DNA of 64,000 nt from Collybiopsis luxurians FD-317 M1 (taxonomy: Eukaryota > Basidiomycota > Agaricomycetes > Agaricales > Omphalotaceae): contig KN834756.1 of assembly GCA_000827265.1 (NCBI GenBank), forward strand, positions 608,746-672,745, read 5' to 3'. The translations under genes were made by a program, and so were the position numbers. The notes below the pieces were generated by a model, which was not told where the DNA came from, ran no database searches, and was given only the letters and a program-made list of their open reading frames with translations. Below are positions 12,101 to 24,763 of this stretch, piece by piece; the first letter of the stretch is position 1, and each line of letters opens with the position of its first letter.

Positions 12101-13150
12101 TGATTGATCAATATTTGGCCTGGGCAACCTGGCATTTGATACCCTCTATATCTGGCATCGGTGATGAGAGCTTGTGAGTGTTGGCATTCCGAGCATGGAG
12201 ATCAACCACAACTTGCATTTTATTGCTGTCTGGTTTAGTTATCAACAGCATTGGTACAGTATTTCCAGATGAAGACATTTTCCACCTACCTGATCATAGG
12301 TATGCATCCCATTTCTCTGCCCATTGACTGCAGAATTTCTCAGGACATTTGGATGGGTGCCATGGCAGTATCTTTGATTCATTGATTAGGGGAATCATAT
12401 GATTGATGGCTCTAAGGGGTGGCAAATCTGTTTCAGCCATAGTTCTACACAAAGGTTTTGCATAGTTAATTAAATCTCTATGCACCATTTCTATGCAATC
12501 TTCAAACAAATCCATAGTGCATGAAGAAAGTTGGGATACATTATCCCCAGATATAGGTAAAGATTTATTGCTCCCAATTACAACTCAAGGCTCATTGAAG
12601 CTGAGCATGACTTTATGCTGGAAGCGAAATGGTGTATCAAGGACGACATCATAGCTAGACAGATTAGCAGTATCAAGGTATTGGGTTTCATTGATGCTTT
12701 GATACTAAAGCTGAGCTTTCACTCTGTAGTTAATTTTAGAGTGAGAGCCTTGAATGGCTAACTGAAGTGGAATCGGTTTAGCTAATTCAATCTTTTTCAG
12801 ACCAATCTGATCAGCAAATGTTGTTGAGATGAAATCACTGAGTAAGCTGGTATCTATCAGTGCTCGAGCAGGATGGCCATTGATTTTTTGCCATGACAAC
12901 CAATGGTTTAGGGATTTGATGAGAGAAATCTTTGGTAGTTGCAGTGTTCCACTGAATGGCAGGGTAAGTGCCTTTTGGTACTTGTATCCCATTAATTTCC
13001 AAAGCTGTCCATTTGTCATCCAGTTCATCTTGAGTCTGGTCAAACAGACAATCTAACTTGAAATTATCTAACTGCAGGGTGAATATTTCAAGCAGTTGTT
13101 CAATCTCACACAGCTCTTGTTTAGCATACCATTGGGTCAAATTAAAGTAA
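9113..13150 (-). pseudogene. element 2 pol: protease, RT, RNase H, integrase, chromodomain-like tail
   Basis: Read on the minus strand. The protease region (about 12905-12800) has ALIDTS where a retropepsin needs D-T/S-G. The RT region (about 12540-11600) has YLDD at 11901-11912. RNase H has MITDGC, then WITDHKGL and ILADALS (about 11250-11100). The integrase zinc-binding motif is near 10480-10350. The DDE core shows VMDFVGPL, a damaged second Asp (ISNCNSLF near 10090), and a retained GSTERTNQ Glu (about 9975). The tail at 9376-9113 has LFQIKWKLGDLTWLPYHQI, chromodomain-like. Several frame changes and in-frame TGAs break the frame. Confidence 0.85.
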
Positions 13151-16100
13151 ATATTTTGCCAATACCATATAGGTAAAAGGATGGGGAAGTCTCAATGGGA
13201 GTCAATAATGCAATACATATCCAAGTCGGACTTGAATACCATGAACCAATTCTCATTACTGTTGGATAAGTATTCGGCAGTAGGTTTGTCCTGCCAGCCA
13301 CTGTTCTATTCCCATGGCGTACACATCATTCATAGGGTACTTTTTTAGGAATTGTAGCTTTCATTTGCTTAATTGCATATGTAGCATTTTAGCATGTTGG
13401 ATTGTGTATCAATGTGGTAATTCAAATGTGGGATCCTCAAGCTGTTCCTGTTGAACATATACCCATTGAAAATTCTCAATATATGGGTGTTCAACTTTAA
13501 AATAGTATGAGTTGCTGATGCAGTACTCATCTGCACTTAGTGCATATACAAAGAAATGGCCAAGAGCCTTCTTCTTTTGATCAAGATCTGACAGATATGG
13601 AGCTGCCATATCAAGGAGATACATTGCATGTTGAGCCAACATGTCTCCAATCTGACATGGGAGCAAATCCAATTCAAAACCATGATTTGAATGGTTTAGA
13701 AATTTGTACATCCAGGGGCCTCAATGTTTCACCCTGGATTTAGCACCTGTAGAACTGGCATGTTGAAGAGTTAAACTCTCAGTAGTTAGACGATGAATTA
13801 AATTATCCATGTCATTGTCCATTTGTGTATCCCTCATAACTGACTGACACTCAGAGTCACTGACATCTTGGAGTGTAGGAATAGAGTCACAGTCGGAGAG
13901 TATCTCCCATGACTCAGAGTTAGACTCATTGATACTAATCATTCCAAATGTAACATTGGTGATATCTTCTGTTGTTTCAGCTAAATCCTGTAGCTCTTTG
14001 GGGTTATCTTCAATTGGAATATCCATGTGATTGCTAGACATACCAGGAGGACTATTATTCGATGAAGTCACTGACTTGCCACATGGGCATTGGCGAGCCA
14101 TGTGTCCCTGCTCATCACATTGGAAGCATTTACTGGCTGCACAGTATTCTTCTTTTTCCTTATCCATTAATTCACATCGCTGAGTGCAAGATGTACTAGT
14201 TGATCCCTTATATTTGGCATTTGATTTATTTTTATGACTACCAGTTTGGTATGCAGTGAATTATTTTTCTAACCATAGTTATTAGTCTTCTTTTTGAACG
14301 ACTTCCCATTTGAGTTTCCATTCTGGGAGTTGTTTGAGTTTCCTCCTGACAAAGGTTTATCCTTCTTCTTTGAAGGTTCCACAGTAGGGTCAACATTTTC
14401 AATTATCTCAACTAGTTCTGCTGCCTGAGAAATATTGTCATAAGAGGAGATCTCTGGATTGAGTTTCTCCTGCCAAAGTCCCTTTTGAATTTTCTTATTC
14501 AATCCAGACCATAGTTTATGCACTTTTTCTTGTTCATCAACAAGACCAATTGTATTGTATAGATCATTGAGTTCAGCAAGATATTCCCTGACTGATTTGT
14601 CATTCTGGAAAGTTTTTCTCAACTTTTTCTGTTGATCCATATAATATGTTAGAGGGAAACAGTAATTATATAGTTCTCTGAAGAAATCTTTGAGTCTCCA
14701 ATCAAATGGAGAATCTGCAACCATTGTCAAATACAATTGGTATGCTTGGCCCTGCAGGAACTTAGAGAGTTTGAGAACTTGTCTGTTCTTAGAGACATGA
14801 CCATCCCACATATGGGCAGTACCCTCTGTAACAAATTTAATATATTTCTGAACGTCAATTGCACCATCATAATTTTCAGGTGGATCAGGTTTAAGCAGCA
14901 TTTTCTTGCTGCATTTGGAACAGTGTTTGTGCCGCCTTCTATAGTGCTTACATTGTTGTTTGAAATCTGAGTTACTGGATGAGCTGGATGACTCAGATGA
15001 ACTAGAATCAGTTCTGGTGTCACTGTCTGATTCACTGCTTTCCAAAGACAAAGAGCTTGAGCTTGAGCTGGGAGAACTGGAAGGAGGATTAGGTGGTCCC
15101 CTGGACCATCCAATTACTGTCATTCCTTTCTTCACAGCTTTTCTCTTACTCTTGGATGGAGTAAGCAGTTTTGCCAAATGATTAGTTGGCGCCAATAGTT
15201 CACTTGGTCATGTTATATGTTCTGATTGACCAAGGTTTGGGCACTTGGATACCACTTTTGGTTTCTGCTGATGCTGCTCAACTAGATTGTGGATATGATT
15301 ATCCATTTGGTCAGTCAGAGCTTCTGGGCCTGTGCATTGATTAGAACGCTTTTTTGGCTTTTTAGCCTTAAGCTTTTTAGGCTGGGGCTGATATATTTCT
15401 CTTTCAATGTCTGAATTGCCATGAGAAATATTCTGAACAGGTTTCTTAGCCTGAGCATCTCTGATAGCCCTGAAATTATCTAGGGCTTTTTTCTGTGCCT
15501 CAATGTTGAGTTTATTGTACCCAAGTCCAGCTGCACCCCAATTTCTGGGGTCAACAGCCTTTCCTTTATCATGAGAAGGACCTTCACCCTGGGATGAGTC
15601 CAACTCTTCACTGCTGTCTGCTTGAGCAGGGGTACTATTCACAATATTCATTCTGTTTTGAATGAGTTTCCATTGCCCTTGAGAGAGCATAAATTGTTGC
15701 ACCTTGCTCTACAGTGAGCAAGGTGGGCTTAGTGGTTTGCTTAACATATTTCTTAGAAACAAACTGTAATGGTTGTAAACAAAATTTATTCATATCTACA
15801 TGAGCTGAGTCTAAACTCTGCGCTCGACAATGACAACATGGTTCTACAGTAATCTACATCTCATCCTCACTGTCAGAACCATTACTCAGGTCCTGGCATT
15901 TCCCAATGCCATTTATGGTGTCATCAGAACAATTCTGCCCATTATTGGGGTCAGAATCTGTCTCATGCCCTTCTTGAAGTCAGAAGACATCTCCAGTGCC
16001 GACAACTTCACTGTAGGTACACAAGTCACAGCTTCCAGAACAAGAATGCACAGTGTTCTCATCAAACTCCCCCTTGCTGTTATTCACAGCTCTAGTGGTG

Positions 16101-16159
16101 GAGCAGGTCTGGTAATGAACAGGACCATGATGCAAGTTATTGTATTGGTTTTGAGACAT
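13151..16159 (-). pseudogene. element 2 gag
   Basis: Begins near ATG 16159 (MSQNQYNNLHH) and runs to about 13150. A serine-rich stretch (about 15090-14950) precedes the capsid-like region (about 14900-14400) with MWDGHV, FLQGQAYQLY and VREYLAELNDLY. A CCHC knuckle CFQCDEQGHMARQCP lies at about 14132-14088. The segment 13711-13409 (LLPCQIGDMLAQ) resembles the conserved linker before protease in this Gypsy group. Multiple TGA codons and frame shifts are present. Confidence 0.8.
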
Positions 16160-16321
16160 AGTCAAGTTAGTTGGTGGTGTTGTTGAGAGCTGAGGGTTGG
16201 GTTTTTTGATGTTCCAGTTGGGGTCCTGGGTTGATCAGACCTGGAAGTGCTGAATATGAATGATGAGGAGAGAGATTAAAGAGTTAAGAGAGCAAGTTTT
16301 TTTGTTGGACAGTTCAAAATA

Positions 16322-16587
16322 TGTAACATTAGAGTGAGGAATCACAGTAACGGCACATGAAGCTGAGAGGTGCTAGTTGAAAGAACTGGCTTAAAGCAGG
16401 GGTAAATTTGAAAGAACCTAGAGTATGAGTACATGCAGCAGTCCTTATATACCCCAATAGTCCAGATTCCATAAGTAGTCATAATTCCATATAGCATAGG
16501 TACAACATAGGGCATAGGTTTTGGACAAGATATAGATGTGATAAGATAAGATAGCCACAAGGGGTGACAAGTAACTTGATTGTTACA
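16322..16587 (-). repeat. 5' LTR of element 2
   Basis: 266 bp, reading TGTAACAATC...ATGTTACA on the minus strand, followed on the outer side by the AACTG duplication (16588-16592). I could not assign a tRNA primer site next to it. Confidence 0.9.
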
Positions 16588-17340
16588 AACTGGCTGCATC
16601 TCTAGATTTGTCCAACAAGTTGGTGAAGAACAAGCTGAGCTCAAGATATGGAAATTTTCTTTGTTGGATGCGGTCCATCCACTGAGGAGACATGTGACAA
16701 AACATGTCCAAGGTCAGCCGTGTAGGCAGAGGAATTTTCTGTGCATTGGGGAAGAATACAATTTTCAGCACTAGGACATTGGCAGGTATAGAAGAAGTTG
16801 TCAGAGATGGGAACAGGGGAGAGAGTTCATCCCCTGCTGCTCAGGACAATAATGCTGATCATTGTTGGGGATCCAGTGTGAGCTTGGGCACAAAGACTTT
16901 GACGCTGTTTGAGTTTATGAGAGGTTGGGATTGGTTGGTGCAGCAGGGGGAAGATGGGTTGGCAGAAGAAAGATTCAGGTATATTATGGTCAGTGCTTGT
17001 CCGTGACAACTTTGGACCTCTGAGTCTTTTCCTTCCATAGGCAATTGACCCTTTTTCTTACCCAATTATGTTCCAAAACTCTCTCTCAAACCTACAGTGC
17101 TTATGCAGATGTTCAAAATGTTTTGTAAGGCATTGGATGAAAGTGGCCTGAATTCATCTTTGAATTCCTCCACCTCTGCCTCAGTCCCCTGCTGCAATCC
17201 AGAGCCAGGCATATACAAACATCATCTCTCTTATATCTATTATCCTCCAGCCGCTGCTCCAGGTCTGCCGAATTCGCACAGTCGCAATGTTTTTGAGGAG
17301 CGGGGAGAGAGATGATGAGGAGTGTGGGTGAGAAGGTTTT
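16588..17340 (+). pseudogene. RPAP3-like gene, decayed copy A, 3' part
   Basis: Continues exon 4 after the Gypsy insertion (AACTGGCTGCATCTC) and includes the last exon. The Pro/Ser-rich linker of the intact copy (about 37950-38340) is deleted, with VVHPLRR-like sequence joined almost directly to the KVSRVG region. The RPAP3_C domain is recognisable (SVSLGTKTLTLFEFMRGWD; VCRIRTVAMFLRSGER) but has frame changes and stops near 17150 and 17330. Many CpGs of sister copies are TG or CA here. Confidence 0.85.
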
Positions 17341-18866
17341 TCAAGCTCCGAGTGAGGACTGGAAGTGTTTGCCTAGTACTATAGGCTACTACTGTGACTG
17401 TTCACTAAAGTCTAAGTCTTTCAGAGTGGCTGGCTCCAGAGTGATACCACCAAAAAGAAGTGTAAGAGAGCAATGAAGCCATTGTCATTACATGCCTCAA
17501 ACTCCCCTTATTAGAGTCATTTTTATCTGACAGCACTTTTCATCAGTGTGCCAGTGCCCAAATCTTGATTACATCCCTATCAGGACCTAATTAGGACCTA
17601 ATTAGGACCTATGTAAATATCCAGATGAGTTTAGGTCCTAATTAGCAACTAAATTAAGGCCTTAAATCTAATTAGATCCTAAGCCTTGAGCACATCTCTG
17701 GGATTACAAACACAACTTGTCTCCAGGCCAGATTTTTTTTAACAAAGATGGTCCTGTCAAGAGATGATGAGTCACATACTTTGAGTGTTACATTTTGATT
17801 ACAGCTTAGCTCTTGCGACTGAACCACTCACAGAATTTTTTTAATCCTTATATCCTAAGTTGATTAAGATCCTAGGCTTTTATCCCATGTGCCACTAAAT
17901 AGTGTAGCTTCATGAAGTACCCAATCTAATAGATGCTCTCACAGGGGTTGATAATATGATCAATAAAATGCCACTAACTGGGTTCTGATTCAAGTTCATG
18001 TTAGCACACCACTGCTGATGAGTCATGTTATGCATATGATTGATGAGTCAATAGGTTGACTGCTGTTTCCAGTGATCCTGTTAGTAGTCTGGAGAAGTCT
18101 GAATTGGGCAAGATACTTGGGAGATACTATTGGACATATTCTTGAGCTTTGTTTTCCAGTTTTATACACCAAAAATTGAAGGTGTACCTTTGGGTCATAA
18201 GTACTACCAGACCCCCCCCCCCCCTGCCCCAATGTCATGTTGGGCAGCAACTTTTTATATGCCCCTTGTACCATACATTGATTCTCTCACTCGGGTATGA
18301 AAATGCAGAAACATCTCATTTTTGAGCATTAGGAGACCCAGACCCCTACCATCTTGTCTCCCTTTTGGCACTGTCATTTAACTTTCAAAGAAAGGGTCAT
18401 TACGGCCTATGGGAGGTTGTCCAAGCTGCCAGTGATAAATATAAATAGATATAACCAGTGTATATTTACAGAGTGCAATGTTACATTAAAATACTCTCAG
18501 CAGAGCTGTCCTACTTGTTAAGCACAGGGTTATGATGGAGCTTAGAGAGCACATTGGGTGAGGTAGAGGTAATATAAATGAATATATCATTACTGGGTAA
18601 ATTAGTAAGATGCCTGGTATATTCAATATATAAGTATATACTCACAATGAAGGTGGTAGTTTCATATGGATAACATAGATAGTAGAAGTGGAAGTAGAAG
18701 AAAGGAGGGATTCTGACTTGTAACTAGCAACTGGAAACATATCGCAAAGCAGGTACTAAATGCAGTAAATAGGAAAAAAGTCTGCTAGGGGTATAGAAAC
18801 ATTGTATACCCTAACACTGCTAGCTCCCAAAAGTATTCACTCCAGGTGGACTCTTCCATGGTTTGA
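17341..18866. other. intergenic, AT-rich, repeats only
   Basis: No exon recognised. It holds a short tandem array TAGGACCTAAT (about 17580-17612) with inverted versions near 17630-17700, a run of about 14 C near 18212-18225, and a (G)GAAGTAGAAG-type purine tract near 18680-18700. The DNA is very poor in CpG. Confidence 0.4.
17580..17700. repeat. TAGGACCTAAT tandem and inverted repeats
   Basis: Three head-to-tail copies of an 11-12 bp unit, followed by inverted copies (TTAGGTCCTAATTAG). A similar A/T-rich palindromic style recurs near 42600-42690. Likely a decayed MITE or simple repeat. Confidence 0.45.
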
Positions 18867-18995
18867 TTAGACAATTATACTTGAATTATGGTTCTCCCTG
18901 CAAGAACCTTCCAAGGTCTGATTCATATGAAACGACTCAATTACTGAGGTGTTGTCTATATTCACCAATATGACAACTACTACAGGATACCATCC
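18867..18995 (-). CDS. last exon of membrane-protein gene split by element 1
   Basis: Forty-two codons plus stop (18867-18869), starting right after the acceptor TTTCTCAG. It reads GWYPVVVVILVNIDNTSVIE, the typical C-terminal piece of the fungal seven-helix family whose other exons lie at 33273-34404. Phase 0 at the acceptor matches phase 0 at the donor at 33273. Without the retrotransposon the intron would be about 58 nt. Confidence 0.75.
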   Translation of the reverse strand, partial: GWYPVVVVILVNIDNTSVIESFHMNQTLEGSCRENHNSSIIV

Positions 18996-19030
18996 CTGAG
19001 AAATTTTTTTGAAAGTTATTAGGTGGGAGG

Positions 19031-20247
19031 TGTTATGCCCTACGCTATTTTTTCTGCTCTTTCCAACCAGTACACTCACCACACGACTCGATAATAGTCT
19101 TACCAATCAATTCGGCTCTCCAAAGCCGACACGCATTTTGCAAGGCGAACTAACCAGTTGCTCATTCCAAACTTCTATTCACAAGACCACATGTCTCCCC
19201 GCAGAGTATAAAAGCCTTGTACCTACATCTCCCACGATAATGCTGTTATTACCTGAACTATCTTGATCTGTGTTGTTTCTGTTCTCTTGTTCACTAGTCT
19301 ATAATATTATTCTGCTTAACACTGAGTCGAGCAAACCCCATTGACACCGAGTCACTGGCATATCCACTTCTCACTTGTCGAACCGATCGACAAGACTATT
19401 TGACTGCCGTAGCCTCTCGAATATTCTGTCTCGTAGGGTAAACGGACACCAAGTCATGAACCTTCCAAGTCAACCCTCGTTAATACTGTCTTAATGAGTC
19501 CTTTCGATATACAATCTNNNNNNNNNNNNNNNNNNNNNNNNNNNNNNNNNNNNNNNNNNNNNNNNNNNNNNNNNNNNNNNNNNNNNNNNNNNNNNNNNNN
19601 NNNNNNNNNNNNNNNNNNNNNNNNNNNNNNNNNNNNNNNNNNNNNNNNNNNNACGCATTTTGCAAGGCGAACTAACCAGTTGCTCATTCCAAACTTCTAT
19701 TCACAAGACCACATGTCTCCCCGCAGAGTATAAAAGCCTTGTACCTACATCTCCCACGATAATGCTGTTATTACCTGAACTATCTTGATCTGTGTTGTTT
19801 CTGTTCTCTTGTTCACTAGTCTATAATATTATTCTGCTTAACACTGAGTCGAGCAAACCCCATTGACACCGAGTCACTGGCATATCCACTTCTCACTTGT
19901 CGAACCGATCGACAAGACTATTTGACTGCCGTAGCCTCTCGAATATTCTGTCTCGTAGGGTAAACGGACACCAAGTCATGAACCTTCCAAGTCAACCCTC
20001 GTTAATACTGTCTTAATGAGTCCTTTCGATATACAATCTCTAGTCGCACTGAGCTACTAGAATTGTTATTCGACACTCGAGGATCATTCCTCTATATCAA
20101 ATACTCAAACCGTACAGGACTCGATCACTTGTCGTACGTAGCGACTCCCCATTGCGTACTCTGTCTCGGCTGTGGTATAATAAATTACTTTCTACTCACT
20201 GAACCTGCTACAAGCTTCTAACAACAAAGGTAGTAAAGGTCCTAACA
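19031..20247 (+). repeat. 5' LTR of element 1 (with assembly gap)
   Basis: 19031-19517 plus 20040-20247 totals 695 bp, exactly the length of the 3' LTR. The intervening 19518-20039 is 135 N plus a second copy of 19131-19517. A TATA box TATAAAAG is at 19207-19214. Differences from the 3' LTR are transitions, mostly at CpG. Confidence 0.93.
19518..19652. other. assembly gap (135 N) flanked by a 387-bp duplicate
   Basis: 19131-19517 and 19653-20039 are the same 387 bp on either side of the Ns. Removing the gap and one copy restores an LTR of the expected length. Confidence 0.95.
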
Positions 20248-20275
20248 AAATAACAGCATTCTCTCCATCACCGAG

Positions 20276-23200
20276 ATGTCTGGGGAATCTGTGAAACGTT
20301 TTGTAAGTGAACAAGAAAGACGGTGTCAAGAACAAGAATGCCAAAGAGCAGCGAGAGCTACAAGGTTCCAGAGAAGAGAGGAGTGACGTGGAGCTTCTAC
20401 ACTGGACGACCGCTCAGTTTCATCAGCACCTGCGAGAGGTGCCATACCCTCAAGAACGGGGGAAATTTTGGAACATAATGATAGAAACCCGTTTGACCTG
20501 GAAAATCCTGTCGAACATGGGTCTCCTCATGTTCCGGGACACCTGGTCTTGACACCATATGTTTTGAGTCGCTCCCAGCGAGGTCAGCCATATCATATGG
20601 CAGCGAGAGCTGACTCGAGGCTAGCCATGAGGCCAACACAAAGTGCCCCAATAACACCCAAGAAAGGAAGGGAACAAGAAACAATTCATTTATCGGAATT
20701 AACTCATTCCCTGGAAGATCCTCGAGGCTTTAGTGTGGGAGTCAGCTCAACACGCCCCTTCCACACACCAACTCATCCTGAGAATGAGGATTATTATGAA
20801 GATATTGGCATATCCCCAATGACACGATATACATCTATAGGAGCGAGACACGAGGTCATCTCCCCATTAGAACATATCAGACGTCCACTTCCTCTCACAC
20901 CAAGAGAAGAAGAATCTAAATTTGCATTGCAACAATCAGAACGAGAGATGAGTTGGGGGTTATACTCGTCGGGGCCACTCTCATTAAGGGGCCCACGGTC
21001 TCCGTTCAATTTAAAATGGTCTATTCCAATAGTAGAAAGTGACGCAATACAGGCTCAGGGATTGTTGAGCCCAATCCCCGATATAGGTAGAAGAACCGTC
21101 TCGTCGCTGGAGCAAAGCAGTCCATTACCTGCTCCTCCAACGACAGAAGAATTCATGAAGGAGACACAGAATTGGAACTGCGAGAGTTCCTTAATGTCCC
21201 CTCCTTATCAGAATGTTCATGTTGTACCGTCGACAGAATTAACACATCAATTGGTTGATTTACTTCAAATCAATCAATGCACACGTTTTGAATTAATAAA
21301 GGCAATGCGATATTATATTCAAATTATTAATGGTCGAGACCCAGAAACGAAGGACAATTTCTGGGTACTAGCTGCCTATTTTCGGAAACGTCTAATGCAA
21401 TGACCTTCCCAGCTACCTAATGGAATAAATAATGAAATATTCCAGTCGAAAGAAGTATACGAGGGAGCCCTATGGCTATCACAGCTGATTATGGATCCTG
21501 AACAAATGGAAATGGTGAACAAGGCCACCATGAGGCGTCTCGAGTCAATACAAAAATCTTGAATCAATTTTCCACTCAATACAATAGTGGATAATGAAGA
21601 GAGGAAAACGCTGAACTCTCCTACGTTATCACTATTAGATAAAGTGGAACAAGGACGGTCCGCAAGAGCAGACGACCTTATTGGGGGTTACAGTTATACC
21701 AGTCAATTTCGGGACCAGCAGAAAATAGCTCAGGTGGCAAAGGAGTATCATAGATCTATGGGAAATACTACTACTCCAAGTTATGAGGATTTGGAAGAGT
21801 CAAGGTGACTTCCACCCACTGAACTAGACCACAGGCTGCTAATAGTACCCGAAGAAAGGGGTGAACACCAGGTGAGAACAGCCGACGGGGTTTGGGAACT
21901 CAAACCCTCCTCAGGAAAGTCTCGAAAGGAGGAGAATGAATTCTTTTCAGAAAGAACTGCGAGACGTTTGGCATTGCAAAACACCAGCGACACACTGATG
22001 AGTGCAATAAATCCTCGAGACGAGGATATTCACCTAGTGAAGCAGTACAAGGAGAGAATCCATGGAGATGTGGGAGGCTCATGGGTACTAAGAGCCCAGA
22101 TGGAATCAGCAACAGATGAGCCGGAAGTTGCTATGACCACAGGGGATCCCCATATGAGTCTCGAAACCCAAACCAAGCAGGAGATTTTCTCTCCCAGAAC
22201 AGAACATTTGCAAGCTGGAAGCTCAAAAGTACATATTGGAGGTGAAATTCCTCTTGATGCAGCTCTACAATTGGAAAGATGGGCTGCCTGAGACAAGTAT
22301 GCTGTATCAATGACTCGTTTTGCTAATGAATCTCACCCTGTGGGTCAATATCCTGAACAAACGGTGACAGAGCCCAATTTGGGATGCTCATTATGGCCGA
22401 ATCACTTGGGATTCAGGACTGACGGTCCAACATATCATAGAAGAGAAACACCCAAAACTTTCCATGAGAATAATCGGTTGGAAGGACCGGGTTGGAATGC
22501 AAGGGGTTTGGTGAATTCCCCAAATACCACTGGACCTGGAATTCCTTTCTCGTCTCGATATTCAGATCCTGGAAACATGGCCCGAGTTGGTGAACAGCAA
22601 AACCAATGGGAGACGTCGGGACCAGGTCAGGTAAAATGGTGGAATATGGCATATGCCCCACCCTCAGGGGAAAGGAACGAATTCGAGAATGAAGGATTTA
22701 ATTTCATGAGAAGTTGAGATGACTGGGATCTCTCATTTTCCGAAGACCAGCTTCGCCCTTCAGCTCTCGAGACTCATCACCCAATGCCCCCACTAGAGAA
22801 AAAGGAATTCACCCCCCTACAAAACGTAAAGGGTAGAGGGAAAGTGGTTAATCCTTTCGCTAGGGAATCGAGTTGCCAGACTTCCGAACCACCGAGAATC
22901 ACAGAAGTCCCCCCTCAACAGCCTGCAGTTCAACAAACAGTGCATGTCCCACCACCAGTAGTTGTGGAAACTGTTCCGCAGGCCGCAGGATTCACTCCAC
23001 CTGTATTTACAGCTGCTCCTAGGCAATATGTCCATCCAACTGGCAAAAATTTCAACTCGATACCTGCAATTCCACATAGAACACCTGGACAAGTAATGAA
23101 TGATTATCACCCTATTGTCTCGATGCATCAGGAATCTGCGAGAGTTCCAGCTGAACAATATTGGAGATCAGGGACTCGAGAATATAGACCCTACATAGCG

Positions 23201-24763
23201 GAGCCGACGTATGACTACTCGAATTGTGCCAGTACCTACAGAGGGTATGGGGTAGCAGGAACTCCAGGAGGACCCCCGTATGGAGGAGTCATGCAGACGG
23301 GAGGAATTAGTGACGGAAATTCGGAAAGAGAAAGAGGTAGTAGAAATGGCAGTTTTAGAGGGGGATCTGGAGGTGGTGGACCAGGGGGACCGGGGGGACC
23401 AGGAGGACCAGGTAGCCCAGGAGGACCACCCAACGATCCTGACAATTGGGGTTCGAATCACGACGCATATTGGCACCCGGCAAATGGATGGGTAGCTGTA
23501 CGAGGCCCCAGAGGCGAGAGAGGAGAACTGGGTCCTGCAGGACAAGACGCGAGTCAGATTCCGGAATTCGATCAGCAAAAAGATCGATTAAATAAGGAAG
23601 CGAAACTCGATGTCAAAAAACCTGACCCTTTTGACGGTTCTGATAGGTGGAAATGGGAACCTTTCCTCTTGCAAGTCCGTCGCACTTTCATGGCCAAACC
23701 TACTATCTACGAGAACGACTCAGATAAAATTGGTTTCACTGTCTCATATCTGACAGGGGCAGCAGCTACTCACTACGATAATTTGCTGAAACAGGAAGAG
23801 GCTGGGATCCCCGTCCCTGCTCTCCATACTTGGATTGATTTTGTCACGGAATTCATGTTGTATTTTGGATTATTTGATCCTGCACAAGACGCACAGGTGA
23901 AACTGGCCTGGATTAAACAGATGGACAATGAATCGTTTGCGACATTTATTATTCGATTCCAGGAATATGCATTCAAGACGGGATACAATGACATGGCATT
24001 AGTAGCAATGCTCCGAGGGGCAGTAACAAGGAGTCTCGACGTGACAGTAGCGGCTCAAACTCATCCCCCTCAGAATTATCCACAATGGGTACAGCGATTC
24101 CAGGAGTTGGACAATTCAATTTGTGCAACCAATGCAGCTCATTCTCGTGGAGGAAATTCTGGTTTCGGGACATATAATCCTATGGCCCCATCGAATCCTC
24201 AAAACTCTAACCCGCGACAAGGATCCAATAGTAATAACCCCCAACAGGCAGGGGGTCAACAAGGTAGGAATCAAGGTAATTGGACCACTCGACAAAGAGG
24301 AGCTGCAGCTTGGGACAGTAATGTAAATTCGGACAATATTAGTGGTACAGTATATGGACAATCTGAAGACTTTGCGAGCGCCTCGAGTCAGAATGGAAAT
24401 AGTGGAGAAAGCTTAGAAAATCAGGGAGGAAACGATGGAGTCTCAAAAAACCCAGGAGACGAAGAATTCCTACGGGCGATTCGAGCTGCCAGGACCCCTG
24501 AGCAAGTCGAAGAGTTCTGTCGACATCATAAACTGGGACTCTGCTATAATTGTGGTGGATCAGATCATATTGGTAAAGATTGCAAGAATAGGGAGAATTG
24601 GGACCCTCCAAAAAATGGAACTTCGAGTATAAACAATCAACGAAGTGACCAGTTGAGGGCTGCAACCTTTACTCTAGAAGGGGACCCGCCTAACAACAAG
24701 ATTTGGAATGTCGAGATAGAAAACGACTCGGGAAAAGTGGAGGGGATTCCAGAGACACACTGA
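20276..24763 (+). pseudogene. element 1 gag, unusually long, six in-frame TGA
   Basis: One frame from ATG 20276 (MSGESVKRFVSEQERR) to TGA 24761, about 1495 codons, interrupted only by TGA at 20384, 21401, 21560, 21806, 22289 and 22715. The N-terminal 830 codons are not recognisable. A Gly-Pro-rich collagen-like tract (GPGGPGGPGGPG) lies near 23380-23440. The capsid-type region (about 23600-24110) has KPDPFDGSDRWKWEPFLLQV. A CCHC knuckle CYNCGGSDHIGKDC is at 24542-24583. The frame from 22784 to the end is fully open. The stops are best explained as CGA to TGA changes. The 3' end overlaps pol through a -1 frameshift signal. Confidence 0.85.

Larger units (their letters stand above)
7903..16587 (-). 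mobile_element. Ty3/Gypsy LTR retrotransposon (element 2), decayed
   Basis: Complete but degenerate element on the minus strand. LTRs are at 7903-8165 and 16322-16587, both starting TGTAA and ending TTACA. A perfect 5-bp target duplication AACTG lies at 7898-7902 and 16588-16592. Order on the minus strand is Gag with CCHC knuckle, protease, RT, RNase H, integrase with a chromodomain-like tail, then an extra 3' reading frame. Frameshifts, TGA codons and lost catalytic residues show it cannot move by itself. It interrupts exon 4 of an RPAP3-like gene copy. Confidence 0.92.

Noticed and set aside
18212..18225. C homopolymer as a functional G-quadruplex-type element
   Set aside because: A single run of about 14 C without the spaced runs needed; could also be a sequencing slip.
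19454..19733. open frames across the N stretch
   Set aside because: Made of unknown bases; they come from the assembly gap.
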